A DNA stretch of 64,000 nt from an uncultured Prevotellaceae bacterium (GCA_946186505.1 CAMHNI010000009.1:32349-96348); one strand, 5' to 3'; positions 31,263 through 40,927 are shown, counted from the first letter of the stretch. Notes: a model not told the origin generated them from the letters alone. Numbers and translations: made by a program.

Positions 31263-33107
31263 TTACTTTAAAATGTCCTCGAATGCGTTGACTAACTCTT
31301 CTACTACGAACGGTTGGCCTTTGACCTGGTTGAACTGGAAGGGAACGAAGTTATCGACCTTCATGCGCAGGTAGGCGGCGAGCTGACCCATGTTCTGTTC
31401 GGCCACTACCACCTTCTTATATTTAGAGAGCACGGCGGCGGTGTTCTTAGGCAGCGGGTTCAGGTATTTGAAGTGAGCCTGAGCCACCTTGTAGCCCTTC
31501 GCACGCAGCTCGTCCATCGCCGAATGCAGGTGTCCGTAGGTAGAGCCGAAGCCCACGATGAGCAGGTCGGCATCATCGACATCGCCACTGACCTCCAAGT
31601 CGGGCACTTCGATATTGGCTATCTTCTGCTGGCGCAGGCGCGTCATCAGGTCGTGGTTCTCTGGATTCGTGGAGATGGCGCCCGTCTGCGAGTCCTTCTC
31701 CAGTCCGCCAAGGATGTGAGCAAAGCCCTCACGTCCGGGAACAGCCCAGTAGCGGGTACCGTTCTCAGCACGCATGTAGGGCGTCCATTTGCCCTTCAAC
31801 TCCTCGGAAACGTAGGGAGGATTGATAGCGTCGAGCTTATCCATCTCGGGCAACTTGAAGGCACCGCTTCCGTTGGCCACGAAGGCATCGGTCAGCAGCA
31901 CGACAGGCGTCATGTGCTCGAGGGCAATCTTACAAGCCTGATAGGCTGCATCGAAGCAGTCGGTGGGACTGGTGGCAGCCATCACCGGCATCGGACTCTC
32001 GCCGTTACGGCCGAAGAGGGCCTGCAGCAGGTCGGTCTGCTCCGACTTCGTGGGAAGTCCCGTGGCGGGGCCGCCGCGCTGAACGTCGAGCACCACCAAG
32101 GGCAGCTCCATAATGACGGCAAGGTTCATGGCCTCCGACTTCAGGCAGATGCCAGGGCCAGAGGTTGAGGTCACGCCGAGGGCACCGGCAAACGAAGCGC
32201 CGAGGGCCGACGAGCAGCCTGCAATCTCGTCCTCGCACTGCACGGTGATGACGCCGCACGACTTGTGCTTCGACAGTTCATGTAGCACGTCGGTAGCAGG
32301 AGTAATAGGATAGGAACCGAGGTACAGCTTCAGCCCAGCCTTCTCGGCGGCGGCAATGAAGCCGTAGGCCGTAGCCTTGTTACCTGTGATGTCCATATAG
32401 CGGCCGGGCTCCTTCTCCTTCGACTCCACGCGATAGACGCTGGTGGTCGAAGAGTGGGTGTTGTGGCCGTAGTCCCAACCAGCCTGAATCACCTTGATGT
32501 TGGCCTCGGCGATAGCGGGCTTCTTGGCAAACTTGTCACGGAGGAAGTTGTTCACCAGCTCCAGGTCGCGGTCGAAGAGCCAGCAGACAAGTCCGAGGGC
32601 GAACATATTTCTACACTTCATCATCGCCTTCATGTCCATGCCCGTGTCGGCCAGACAGTCTTTCACCATCGTGGTCAGCGGGCACTGGATGACACGGTCG
32701 GGGTCAATGCCCATCTCGCCCAGATAGTCCTCAGTCTTGAACAGAGCCTTCTCTAAGTCCTTCGGACCGAAGGAGTCAGTGTCGATGATAATCGTGGCGC
32801 CAGGCTTGGCATAGCGATACTGCGTCTTAAGTGCTGCTGCGTTCATAGCCACCAAGACGTCGCACTTGTCACCCGGCGTATAGACCTTGCCCGCGCCGAT
32901 GTGTACCTGAAAACCCGACACACCCGTCAGCGAACCTTGCGGGGCGCGGATGTCCGCAGGATAGTCGGGGAATGTCGAAATGCCGTTACCAACGGTGGCA
33001 CTGACCGTAGAAAAGATGTTTCCGGCCAGCTGCATGCCGTCGCCGGAGTCACCTGAGAAGCGGACAACAACCTGGTCCAGCTCCTTCACTTCCAATTTCT
33101 CTGCCAT
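31263..33107 (-). CDS. korA: 2-oxoacid:ferredoxin oxidoreductase, fused gamma-alpha subunit
   Basis: A 614-residue subunit in which the gamma domain (residues 1-185, FSGDSGDGMQLAGNIFSTV) is fused to the alpha domain. The alpha part shows YPITPATDVLHELSKH near residue 265, the conserved TSTSGPGICLKSEAMNLA and RGGPATGLPTKSEQTDL near residue 343. The substrate is probably 2-oxoglutarate; related enzymes use branched-chain oxoacids, which sequence alone does not exclude. A consensus promoter precedes it. Confidence 0.93.
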   Translation of the reverse strand: MAEKLEVKELDQVVVRFSGDSGDGMQLAGNIFSTVSATVGNGISTFPDYPADIRAPQGSLTGVSGFQVHIGAGKVYTPGDKCDVLVAMNAAALKTQYRYAKPGATIIIDTDSFGPKDLEKALFKTEDYLGEMGIDPDRVIQCPLTTMVKDCLADTGMDMKAMMKCRNMFALGLVCWLFDRDLELVNNFLRDKFAKKPAIAEANIKVIQAGWDYGHNTHSSTTSVYRVESKEKEPGRYMDITGNKATAYGFIAAAEKAGLKLYLGSYPITPATDVLHELSKHKSCGVITVQCEDEIAGCSSALGASFAGALGVTSTSGPGICLKSEAMNLAVIMELPLVVLDVQRGGPATGLPTKSEQTDLLQALFGRNGESPMPVMAATSPTDCFDAAYQACKIALEHMTPVVLLTDAFVANGSGAFKLPEMDKLDAINPPYVSEELKGKWTPYMRAENGTRYWAVPGREGFAHILGGLEKDSQTGAISTNPENHDLMTRLRQQKIANIEVPDLEVSGDVDDADLLIVGFGSTYGHLHSAMDELRAKGYKVAQAHFKYLNPLPKNTAAVLSKYKKVVVAEQNMGQLAAYLRMKVDNFVPFQFNQVKGQPFVVEELVNAFEDILK

Positions 33108-33147
33108 TTTCTATTATCGTTTAAACTACGTTTTGCAAAATCGGGTG

Positions 33148-33178
33148 CAAAAGTACCTATTTTTTGTGAGACCACAAA
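33148..33178 (-). promoter_or_regulatory. Promoter of korAB
   Basis: On the minus strand TACTTTTG (33155-33148) is 19 bases from TTTG (33178-33175). It fits TAnnTTTG exactly. Confidence 0.7.
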
Positions 33179-33311
33179 ACGTTTCTGAATAAAAATGCTT
33201 TTCAAGCCCCTTTTTTCGTAATTCTTGTGAATAACAATTCATTTTTAGCCCGATTATTAAATATTTTGCCAAAATAGGAGATAATTCGGTTTTTTTGTGT
33301 ATGTTTGCAAA

Positions 33312-35300
33312 ATGAAACGAACAACGGCACTCCTCTTGTTGCTATTTACCCTGAATGTAAACAGCCAGTCACTTCGCCCGTGGGTAGAAATCCTGACTGC
33401 CGACATGACAGCCGAAGACATGGAGTCTGCGGCGTGGGAAAACACCTACGAGATGCTTTGCGAACTGGAGCAGGAGCCTCTGGACCTGAACACCGCCAGC
33501 CGTGAGGAACTCGAGGCTCTGCCATTTCTCTCTGACGTGCAGGTGGAAGATATCATGGAGTATCTTTATCGTTATGGCTCCATCAAGTCTATGAACGAAT
33601 TGCGGATGATACGCTCCTTGGACTATATTCAGATAGAATTGCTACCTTATTTCACCTATATCGGAGAAGAGCGCAGCGAAAGCGATTTCCCCTCACTGGA
33701 AAACATTCTGAAATACGGAAGGCATGAAGTGATGGCCAATGCCCGCGTACCTCTCTACACCCGGAAAGGCGATGAGAACGGCTATCTTGGCTATCGCTAC
33801 CGCCACTGGTTGCGCTACCAGTTCGGCTACAAAGACTATGTGAAGATGGGTGTCGTAGGGTCACAGGATGCCGGTGAACCATTCTTCGCCAACCGCAACA
33901 AAGCAGGGTACGACTTCTATTCCTATTACCTCCAAGTCAGGCACCTGGGCCGTATTGAGAGTGCCGTCGTGGGCAAGTACAAGCTGTCCGTGGGCATGGG
34001 ACTGGTTCTGAACAACAGCTTCGGATTGGGGAAGCTGGCCATGCTACAGCAATTAGGACGTCATACCAATATTCTGCGAGCACATTCCTCTCGTTCGCAG
34101 TCGGGCTATATGCAGGGAGCGGCTGCTACCATCCGTCTAGCACCTAGGTGGATGCTGACTGCCTTTGCCTCCTATCGTCCGTTCGATGCCACGCTCAACA
34201 CGGACGGCACCATCCGCACCATCGTCACTGACGGCTATCACCGCACACCCACCGAAATGGAGAAAAAGAACAACAGCCATGCTGCAGACCTCGGTACACA
34301 CCTCGGTTTCAGACAGGGCGGATTCCACGTCGGTGCCACCATGCTCTATACACACCTTGACCGCAACTTGTCTCCTCAGACTACCATTCTTTACCAACGG
34401 CATAACGCCCAAGGTAACGACTTCCTGAACCTCAGTGCTGACTACGGTTACCTGCACCATCGGCTAAGCCTCAACGGCGAAACTGCCGTCAACCGCCACG
34501 GTGCCTTAGCCACCATCAACAGTCTCAGTCTGAGGGCAGCAGACGGACTGAGCCTGATGGCTCTACAACGTTTCTACAGCTATCGTTATACAGCCTTGTA
34601 CGCCCGCTCACTGTCCGAAGGAGGTCATGTGCAAAATGAAAGTGCCCTATACCTCGGAGCCTCGTGGCAGCTATCACCCAGGCTTCGCTTGCAGGCCTAT
34701 ACCGACTATGCCTACTTTGCCTGGGCACGTTATCAGGTTTCACAATCATCACGCGCCTGGGACAACCTGTTCTCGGCAACCTATACCCGTGGCAGCTGGA
34801 CCCTTGCCGGCCGCTATCGCCTGCACCTCCGACAAAAAGACGATGAAACGAAGAAAGCCCTTGCCGACCAGGCAGAGCACCGTGCCAGAATAACTATCAA
34901 CAGGCAAGGGAGACTTGTCGGTACCACCACTCAGGCAGATGTTGTCCGCACCAATGCCGGTGAAGGCGAAACGGGGTGTATGTTGAGCGAAACCGTCAGC
35001 TGCCAATGGAGACAGACGAAAATCCACCTCAATGCCGGCTACTTCCATACCGGCGGATACAACAGCCGACTCTACGTTTACGAACGCAGTCCGCTATACA
35101 ACTTCTCGTTTCCTGCCTACTACGGCGAGGGCATACGGGCGGCATTGATGGTACAGTCGGCACTCAGCCAGCGATTAACACTGACTGCCAAAGCTGGTTT
35201 GACTCACTATTTCGACCGAAGTACTATAGGCAGTGGCCTACAGGAAATCAACAGCTCCTCGGCAACAGACCTTGACCTGCAGATACGCTGGAAATTCTGA
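33312..35300 (+). CDS. Helix-hairpin-helix / outer-membrane beta-barrel protein
   Basis: 662 residues from MKRTTALLLLLFTLNVNSQ, a signal peptide. Residues of about 55-130 contain two helix-hairpin-helix modules of the ComEA type (LDLNTASREELEALPFLSD, and a second around MNELRMIRSLDYIQIELL). The remaining 500 residues are rich in alternating aromatic strands (LGYRYRHWLRYQFGYKDYV) and end in the barrel terminal motif DLDLQIRWKF. HhH modules bind double-stranded DNA without sequence preference. Here one is joined to what looks like an outer-membrane channel, near a ComEC core and dprA. A role in taking up DNA through the outer membrane is inferred; a -7 box TATGTTTG lies 4 bases before the ATG. 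Confidence 0.78.
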   Translation: MKRTTALLLLLFTLNVNSQSLRPWVEILTADMTAEDMESAAWENTYEMLCELEQEPLDLNTASREELEALPFLSDVQVEDIMEYLYRYGSIKSMNELRMIRSLDYIQIELLPYFTYIGEERSESDFPSLENILKYGRHEVMANARVPLYTRKGDENGYLGYRYRHWLRYQFGYKDYVKMGVVGSQDAGEPFFANRNKAGYDFYSYYLQVRHLGRIESAVVGKYKLSVGMGLVLNNSFGLGKLAMLQQLGRHTNILRAHSSRSQSGYMQGAAATIRLAPRWMLTAFASYRPFDATLNTDGTIRTIVTDGYHRTPTEMEKKNNSHAADLGTHLGFRQGGFHVGATMLYTHLDRNLSPQTTILYQRHNAQGNDFLNLSADYGYLHHRLSLNGETAVNRHGALATINSLSLRAADGLSLMALQRFYSYRYTALYARSLSEGGHVQNESALYLGASWQLSPRLRLQAYTDYAYFAWARYQVSQSSRAWDNLFSATYTRGSWTLAGRYRLHLRQKDDETKKALADQAEHRARITINRQGRLVGTTTQADVVRTNAGEGETGCMLSETVSCQWRQTKIHLNAGYFHTGGYNSRLYVYERSPLYNFSFPAYYGEGIRAALMVQSALSQRLTLTAKAGLTHYFDRSTIGSGLQEINSSSATDLDLQIRWKF

Positions 35301-35302
35301 TT

Positions 35303-35881
35303 TTATCCCAACAGATGAGAAACCAGTACCTTCACGCCGATAAACAGCAGGACGACACCTCCTACCAGCCCAGGCTTCAGACGTCGGGCAATCATACGGC
35401 CAAAACGGACGCCAAGCCAATAGCCCAACAGACTGAACAGCAGCGACACTACGCCAATCATCAGCAGAGGCAATGACAACTGTGACAGTCGCTCGTAACC
35501 CAGACAGGCCATACTGATGCCAATAGCCAAGGCATCGATGCTTGTAGCCACGGCCAAAAGGAGCTGTGTGCGCAACGAGAGGGGGTTGAAAGACTGCTGC
35601 TCTTCCTCGCCAAACGACTCCCACACCATTTTCCCTCCAATGAATGCCAACAGACCGAAGGCTATCCAGTGATCAACCGCCTCTATGTAGTGGCTGAAAT
35701 TGGCCGTGCCGAGCCAGCCGAAAAAAGGCATGGCGGCCTGGAAAAGACCGAAGAGCACAGCCATGCGCACGATGGCGTTGCCGATAGGACGGCGCAAGAT
35801 GACACCACCCATGATACTTACCGTAAAACAGTCCATGGCCAGTGCCACGGACAACAGAAAAAGATCAAATACGCTTATCAT
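35303..35881 (-). CDS. mntP: Manganese efflux pump MntP
   Basis: A 192-residue membrane protein with six segments and the repeated MntP signature: SVALAMDCFTVSIMGGV near residue 11 and VATSIDALAIGISMACLG near residue 110, each with the conserved Asp. It exports Mn(II). Its start overlaps the end of comEC by 17 bases on the same strand and it ends 2 bases from the convergent barrel gene, so it is probably read from the comEC promoter. Confidence 0.9.
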   Translation of the reverse strand: MISVFDLFLLSVALAMDCFTVSIMGGVILRRPIGNAIVRMAVLFGLFQAAMPFFGWLGTANFSHYIEAVDHWIAFGLLAFIGGKMVWESFGEEEQQSFNPLSLRTQLLLAVATSIDALAIGISMACLGYERLSQLSLPLLMIGVVSLLFSLLGYWLGVRFGRMIARRLKPGLVGGVVLLFIGVKVLVSHLLG

Positions 35882-37349
35882 ATATTCTCAAGATGCAATA
35901 AGTGGAAACCATAATGACATAGACCAAGGCCGTCTGAAGGGCCGAGGGGTGCAGTCCCTCAATGCTGGCACATGGCAGGCTGGCGGACATGAAAGTGAGA
36001 ATACTGTTTAGCCAACCCACGACACGCATAAGCACCGTCGTACCCACTACCGGCAACAGCAGTGACACTGGGGCAATCCATAAGATGAGGGTTGCCATAG
36101 GGATGGCCACCAAATTGGTCAAGATAAAATAGGTTGAAAAACGTCCGAAGTAGTAAGCCACTAACGGGGCGACACCCAACTGTGCCGACACTGAGACAGT
36201 GGTCAGTCCCCATAGCCACCGCCACACAGGACGATCCATCAGCCATCTGCGAGACACCAGACTCTCGAAGAGAGGCTGCAGAAAAAGGATGGCCAGCATT
36301 GACAGGAAAGACAGCTGGAAGCCGACATCGAACAGACTGTCTGGACTGAAGATAAGAATGTAGAGAGCTGCCAATGCCAGGACGTTGACCGACATACGTT
36401 CATGTCCTGCCAGCGCCACCAGCGCATAAGTGGTGACCATGACTGCGGCGCGTACCACACTGGCCGGCATGCCCGCCAACAGGACGAAAGCCCAGATACC
36501 CGCCACAGCCAATATCTGCGACACCAAACGGAAACGGCGTCCCATGACTATCAGCGACAGCATTATATAGACGATTCCTAAGTGCAGACCGCTGAGTGCC
36601 AGCACGTGAGATGCCCCTGCGACGGCGTAGGTATCGCGCAGTTCACGGGTCATGGCCGACTTGTCGCCCAGCGTCATCGCAGCCACAACGGCATACCGGT
36701 CATCGTCATTTCCCATACGGCGGTAACGTTCCAACAGCGTGTGGCGGTAGCAGAGAAAGCGCAACCTGGCCTGCTGCCACACACTGAGTCCCTGCCACGA
36801 CGTCGGCAGCAACTGCCAGCCCTTCGCCGGCACATATGTCTGTCCGTCGAAACCGTGTACTTCCATATACCGGCGGTAGTCGAACGTCCCCTGCCGCCAT
36901 TCCCTATTGCCTTCAATGTGCGAAGTCACCTGCAATCGGTCGCCTATCTGCAACGAACGGCTGCGCCCGTCTTTCCCCACGTAGCACTTCAACTTCTGAC
37001 CGGTGCCAGTCAGAATGATATCCATGCCCATCGTCCTCGGTTTTTCTGCCACTTCCGAAAACACTACGGCTTCATAGCGGACCTTGCCGTCGGGCCAGGC
37101 CACCCGGTCATGTTGGGAGCGCACCGTCGATGAGCGCACCCCTCCCAAGGTCACCATGCAAAGCATGATGCCCAACGACGAAAGCAGAGGCTTGCGGTAA
37201 AGAGCAAGCGTGACAATCATGAACAAGGCCAATGCCGACCACCACCAGCCAACAGCCCCGATGCTGTCACCAGCAATAATACCAGCCACAAATAGCAGAC
37301 ATGGTACGAACAGAGGGGCAGACTGAAAAAGGCTTGCAGGGGTTCTCAT
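35865..37349 (-). CDS. comEC: ComEC/Rec2 DNA-uptake channel, without nuclease domain
   Basis: A 494-residue membrane protein. The N-terminal 50 residues hold two membrane helices, residues of about 85-190 form the soluble DUF4131/OB-like domain (GQKLKCYVGKDGRSRSLQIG, FDYRRYMEVHG), and from about 225 the Competence domain runs through eight or more helices (YAVAGASHVLALSGLHLGIV, GMPASVVRAAVMV). The metallo-beta-lactamase nuclease domain present in Bacillus ComEC is absent, a form common in Bacteroidetes. ComEC passes single-stranded DNA through the inner membrane. A -7 box TAACTTTG (37405-37398) lies upstream. Confidence 0.9.
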   Translation of the reverse strand: MRTPASLFQSAPLFVPCLLFVAGIIAGDSIGAVGWWWSALALFMIVTLALYRKPLLSSLGIMLCMVTLGGVRSSTVRSQHDRVAWPDGKVRYEAVVFSEVAEKPRTMGMDIILTGTGQKLKCYVGKDGRSRSLQIGDRLQVTSHIEGNREWRQGTFDYRRYMEVHGFDGQTYVPAKGWQLLPTSWQGLSVWQQARLRFLCYRHTLLERYRRMGNDDDRYAVVAAMTLGDKSAMTRELRDTYAVAGASHVLALSGLHLGIVYIMLSLIVMGRRFRLVSQILAVAGIWAFVLLAGMPASVVRAAVMVTTYALVALAGHERMSVNVLALAALYILIFSPDSLFDVGFQLSFLSMLAILFLQPLFESLVSRRWLMDRPVWRWLWGLTTVSVSAQLGVAPLVAYYFGRFSTYFILTNLVAIPMATLILWIAPVSLLLPVVGTTVLMRVVGWLNSILTFMSASLPCASIEGLHPSALQTALVYVIMVSTYCILRIYDKRI

Positions 37350-37461
37350 GCTGTTAGAACCTTTTGTTTTTTAACCATGATTTTCGCATTACGGCTGCAA
37401 AGTTAGAAAATAATAATGAATTAGGAGCGAAGAATTAAGAATAATTTGTACCTTTGCCACC

Positions 37462-38034
37462 GTGAAAGCGAAGGTGTTATTTCTTTTGGTTCTGTTCTCC
37501 CTGCGCCTGCAGGCACAGGTGGTTGATGATGGTCTGCAGTATGTACCTCTTGCTGCCACCATAGGACTGGACTACTGCGGAGTGGAGGCACGCCATACCC
37601 TACGCGAACGGATAGCCTTGACGGCTACAGCCTACGCAACGCTGACCGCCGTGGCAGGAGGTATGAAGTTGACCGTCAGCGAGCGTCGTCCCGATGGCAG
37701 CGATTGCCGCTCATTTCCATCGGGTCATGCCGCCCGTGCATTTGCGGGAGCCGAACTGGTGCGCTCAGAATATGGCTGGGGATGGGGGCTCGGGGCTTAC
37801 GCCTTGGCCACGGGAGTAGGCGTGTTGCGCGTCGCCGGCGACCATCATTATACCCACGATGTTCTGGCAGGAGCCGCCGTCGGTGTGCTCTCCGCCCGTC
37901 TGGCCTACTGGGTACTGCCTCTTGAGCGCCGGATTTTCGGTTGGGACAAGAAGGACATCTCCGTCAGCGCCTTGCCCACATACGCCCCTGACACCAGAAC
38001 CGTTGGTTTCGCCGTTGCCATGACTTTCCGCTGA
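37462..38034 (+). CDS. PAP2-family membrane or periplasmic phosphatase
   Basis: A 190-residue protein with a signal peptide (KVLFLLVLFSLRLQAQ) and the full PAP2 motif set: KLTVSERRP near residue 73, FPSGHAARAF near 87 and RVAGDHHYTHDV near 124, giving Lys/Arg, His and the nucleophilic His-Asp pair. Such enzymes remove phosphate from phosphatidic acid, undecaprenyl diphosphate or lipid A; the target is not readable here. The start codon is GTG, 5 bases after a TACCTTTG box (37449-37456), so the message should be leaderless. Confidence 0.87.
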   Translation: MKAKVLFLLVLFSLRLQAQVVDDGLQYVPLAATIGLDYCGVEARHTLRERIALTATAYATLTAVAGGMKLTVSERRPDGSDCRSFPSGHAARAFAGAELVRSEYGWGWGLGAYALATGVGVLRVAGDHHYTHDVLAGAAVGVLSARLAYWVLPLERRIFGWDKKDISVSALPTYAPDTRTVGFAVAMTFR

Positions 38035-38037
38035 TGA

Positions 38038-39165
38038 TTAGACTATGAGGTGACAGACCGCTCCGGCCAGCAACTTCACAACACCTTTCAGCTCCAGTTG
38101 GAACAGAAGTCCTGTGAGACGGCCGATGGGAATATTGGCTTTCACCGAAAGAATGTTTTGCGGCAAGTCATTCGTCTGGCGGAGCAGGCTGACAACCAGC
38201 TGCTCCTCATCCGTAAGGTCGGGGAACAATTGACGCTCAATACCGTCGGCCTCAGCCTTGAGGTGCATAGAGTCAACCTGCCAGCCTACAGCATTGACAA
38301 AATCATCTGCTGATGTGATAAGTCCCGCCTTGTTGTCGCGTATCAGGTTGTTGCAACCCTCGCTATAGGGAGCACCGACTGGACCGGGGAATGCCAGCAC
38401 GTCGCGCCCATAGTCCTGCGCTATGCGAGCGGTGATAAGCGCACCGCCCTTGTAAGCTGACTCCACAACCAATGTAGCATCGGACATACCGGCCACGATG
38501 CGGTTGCGCTGGCGGAAGTTGTTGGGCAGTGGCTCTGTCTGTGTCGTGTATTCCGTCAGCAGTCCGCCCTGGCCAACCATCTCTGCAGCTGTCTGGCGAT
38601 GGTGATGGGGGTAGATGGTGTCCAGTCCATGTGCCAGCACGGCAACTGTCTGGTAACCAACGCTCAACGCCTGGCGATGGGCACAGATATCGACGCCGTA
38701 GGCCAGGCCGCTGACGATGAGCACCTCGGGACACAGTTCCCGGAGTCTGGTGACGAAACGGTGTACCATGTCTTGGCCGTAAGTGGTGCAGTGGCGGGTG
38801 CCCACGATGTTGATGACACGACGTTGGTTCAGGTCGGCATTTCCCTTATAATAAATAATAATAGGTGCATCGGGACATTCACGTAGCCTGGCAGGATAGT
38901 CCTCGCTGTTGAGTGTCAGAGCGGAAATGGTGTGCTTGGTGATAAACTCCATCTCGACCGCCGCCCGCTGCAGGGCTTCATCCCAGTTCTTGAGCGACTC
39001 AACCAATCGGGGCAGGCTGTCGGGCAAAATGTCGCCGATGTCATGGCGGTGCTCATAGACCTGTTGTCCGCCGCCTAACTCCTGATAGAGCTGCAGCGCC
39101 ATCTGGCCGTTGAAGCCCGTCATACGGGTCAGCGCAATGGTATAGAATACTTCTTGTTCGTTCAT
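38038..39165 (-). CDS. dprA: DNA-processing protein DprA
   Basis: 375 residues from MNEQEVFYTIALTRM; the longer frame would lie inside the thioesterase gene. A small N-terminal helical domain precedes the Rossmann-like core with VGTRHCTTYG near residue 125, VSGLAYGVD near 155, VLAHGLDTIYPHHH, LLTEY, RNRIVAGMSDATLVVES and GALITARIA. A winged C-terminal domain follows (SLLRQTNDLPQNILSVKANI). DprA loads RecA on incoming single-stranded DNA in transformation. Its start codon overlaps the thioesterase stop as ATGA. Confidence 0.95.
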   Translation of the reverse strand: MNEQEVFYTIALTRMTGFNGQMALQLYQELGGGQQVYEHRHDIGDILPDSLPRLVESLKNWDEALQRAAVEMEFITKHTISALTLNSEDYPARLRECPDAPIIIYYKGNADLNQRRVINIVGTRHCTTYGQDMVHRFVTRLRELCPEVLIVSGLAYGVDICAHRQALSVGYQTVAVLAHGLDTIYPHHHRQTAAEMVGQGGLLTEYTTQTEPLPNNFRQRNRIVAGMSDATLVVESAYKGGALITARIAQDYGRDVLAFPGPVGAPYSEGCNNLIRDNKAGLITSADDFVNAVGWQVDSMHLKAEADGIERQLFPDLTDEEQLVVSLLRQTNDLPQNILSVKANIPIGRLTGLLFQLELKGVVKLLAGAVCHLIV

Positions 39166-39566
39166 GGCTGTATGTATTTCGCAAAGGCTCGGTCGTAATC
39201 CTCGCTTTGGGCGAGCCGCCCGCCGACGATGCACACCAGTTCCACCTTGCCACGGAAGCACAGCTGACCGTCTGCAACACGGAAAAGGTCGTGATGGAAC
39301 ACGTATTTGATGCCCTCTTTAGTCAGTGCCAACCGCGAGTCGAACTCATCGTCAGGGCGCAGGGGAACCTTGTACTGTAGTGACATACGGGCGACGACGG
39401 CATCGACACCCTTCTGGTGCATCTCGGCGAAACTCAGTCCGCACGTTTTCAGGAACAGGTGGCGGGTATGCTCACAATAGTGCAGGTAGATGGCATTGTT
39501 GACGATGCCCTCTATGTCACACTCGTAGTCGCGTACCGCCATACGGGTTTCAAAACAGTATTTCAT
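39162..39566 (-). CDS. Acyl-CoA thioesterase, 4HBT hotdog family
   Basis: 134 residues from MKYCFETRMAVRDYECDIEG; a longer frame begins with GTG inside the heptamer repeat and is not preferred. It has the hotdog-fold signature RDYECDIEGIVNNAIYLHYCEHTRH, in which Asp and Asn/Glu positions form the active site of the YbgC/4HBT group. It probably splits an acyl-CoA or acyl-ACP. It is translationally coupled to dprA and follows the DUF2851 gene across the heptamer tract. Confidence 0.88.
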   Translation of the reverse strand: MKYCFETRMAVRDYECDIEGIVNNAIYLHYCEHTRHLFLKTCGLSFAEMHQKGVDAVVARMSLQYKVPLRPDDEFDSRLALTKEGIKYVFHHDLFRVADGQLCFRGKVELVCIVGGRLAQSEDYDRAFAKYIQP

Positions 39567-39607
39567 ATCACTTTTCACTCTTCACTTTTCACTTCTCACT
39601 TCTCACT
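39566..39607. repeat. Heptamer repeat tract between DUF2851 and thioesterase genes
   Basis: Units TATCACT, TTTCACT, CTTCACT, TTTCACT, TCTCACT and TCTCACT are spaced at exactly 7 nt and fill the gap between the two genes. The unit is the same as at 30174-30218. Confidence 0.75.
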
Positions 39608-39608
39608 T

Positions 39609-40919
39609 TTAGCGCGCAGCGCGCAAATATTCGTAGCCGAAACGGCATCGCAGGCAGTCGCGGCGGTCACAGTATTCACGTTTCAGCTGGATGAGTGCCT
39701 GTGAGTCGCCTGCCGACTCTACCGGGAGCCCGCACTGTAGCCAGAGGCGGATAATGTGGTTGTTCTCTGGGCGAAGCTGCTCCATCAGGTCAAAGGCCCG
39801 GTCACAGTACTCCTCTTTCTGGCGATGGCGCCCCATGGCGAAAATCATGGGGACGGCCGTATTGATGATAAGCAGATTCAGCGAACCGTAGCTGAGGTGC
39901 TTTTCGTTTTTGGCACTGAGCGAGCCAAAGGTGTAATGGGTCTCCCAATAGGGGGTGACATGCGATGAGAGCAGCGTCTTCAGCTGATCTACAGTCTTGC
40001 ACTCTAACAGCTGGCTCAGTCCCGCCTTGCGCTCATAGTAGAGGCTGGCCAACTGCGACAGCCGGATATGAGGGAAGTTCTGGGGGCGCAGGCGGAGGAA
40101 GTTCCAGCGGGCAGCATCCATCGGCTTCAGCCCGAATTTGTGGGCCAGGTAGAGGTACTCATTGCGCAGCTTGGCAAAATAGCCGTCGTTCAGCGCATCC
40201 TGCTGGTAATGTTTAGGTACGGTGTCCAACTCCAGGAGGCCTGCCTGACCCATGAAAATGGCCTCTATCTGGAAAAGGTCGTCACGATGGTGGCCGACGG
40301 CAGAGAGGGGCACGCCGAGCGCCCACTGCTCGAAGGCATCGCTGTTGATGCCAAAGCCATAGCTGCGGGCCAGGGTCACGAAATAGGCTTCCTCCCATGA
40401 ACCGCCGCACAGTTCGGCCCGTCGCCTGATGTCTTCGGTTTTACGTTCCAGTCGCTCTGTCTGCAGGGCAGCCATCCAGGCGTGTACCGTCAGCCGTGAC
40501 AAGTCTGGAATAATCTGGTAGCACGGCGGGTACTGGTCGGTCTTCAGCAGTTCCTCATAGTGTTCACGGACTTGCGCTGGAACGCTGACCTGCATCTGGG
40601 GAATATATTGCCCACGGCTGTTCTGTACCTCAGTATCGATGGTCTCACAGACGTGGAGCACCACGTTGTCATAATGTGGGTCGTGGTCATGGCCGTGCTG
40701 ATACCAGTCACTGGCCTTGGTGTGTATCTCGACATTGCCCACCCACAGTGTTCCGCCAATCTTTACCTTGGCATTGAAGAAGTCCGGCCCTGCATTGCGG
40801 TTATGCAGTCCCGTATCGATAACCTCCACCTCTCGACCGTCTGTGGTTGTGAGTTCTGTGAAAGGCAGCAATTTGTGTTTCCAAGTATAGTGCAACAGGA
40901 TTTCCATAACGCCATTCAA
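39609..40919 (-). CDS. DUF2851 family protein, nuclease-like N-terminal part
   Basis: A 436-residue cytosolic protein of the Bacteroidetes family DUF2851. The N-terminal region has a charged core GLHNRNAGPDFFNAKV near residue 40 and VGNVEIHTKASDWYQHG near residue 60. This arrangement (PD, then ExH with a nearby Lys) resembles a PD-(D/E)xK nuclease core. The C-terminal part is helical and ends with four cysteines near residues 411-427 (CDRRDCLRCRFGYEYL), which could bind metal. The function is unknown. It is the first gene of the unit DUF2851-thioesterase-dprA, with a consensus promoter in front. Confidence 0.8.
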   Translation of the reverse strand: MNGVMEILLHYTWKHKLLPFTELTTTDGREVEVIDTGLHNRNAGPDFFNAKVKIGGTLWVGNVEIHTKASDWYQHGHDHDPHYDNVVLHVCETIDTEVQNSRGQYIPQMQVSVPAQVREHYEELLKTDQYPPCYQIIPDLSRLTVHAWMAALQTERLERKTEDIRRRAELCGGSWEEAYFVTLARSYGFGINSDAFEQWALGVPLSAVGHHRDDLFQIEAIFMGQAGLLELDTVPKHYQQDALNDGYFAKLRNEYLYLAHKFGLKPMDAARWNFLRLRPQNFPHIRLSQLASLYYERKAGLSQLLECKTVDQLKTLLSSHVTPYWETHYTFGSLSAKNEKHLSYGSLNLLIINTAVPMIFAMGRHRQKEEYCDRAFDLMEQLRPENNHIIRLWLQCGLPVESAGDSQALIQLKREYCDRRDCLRCRFGYEYLRAAR

Positions 40920-40927
40920 TTATTATG

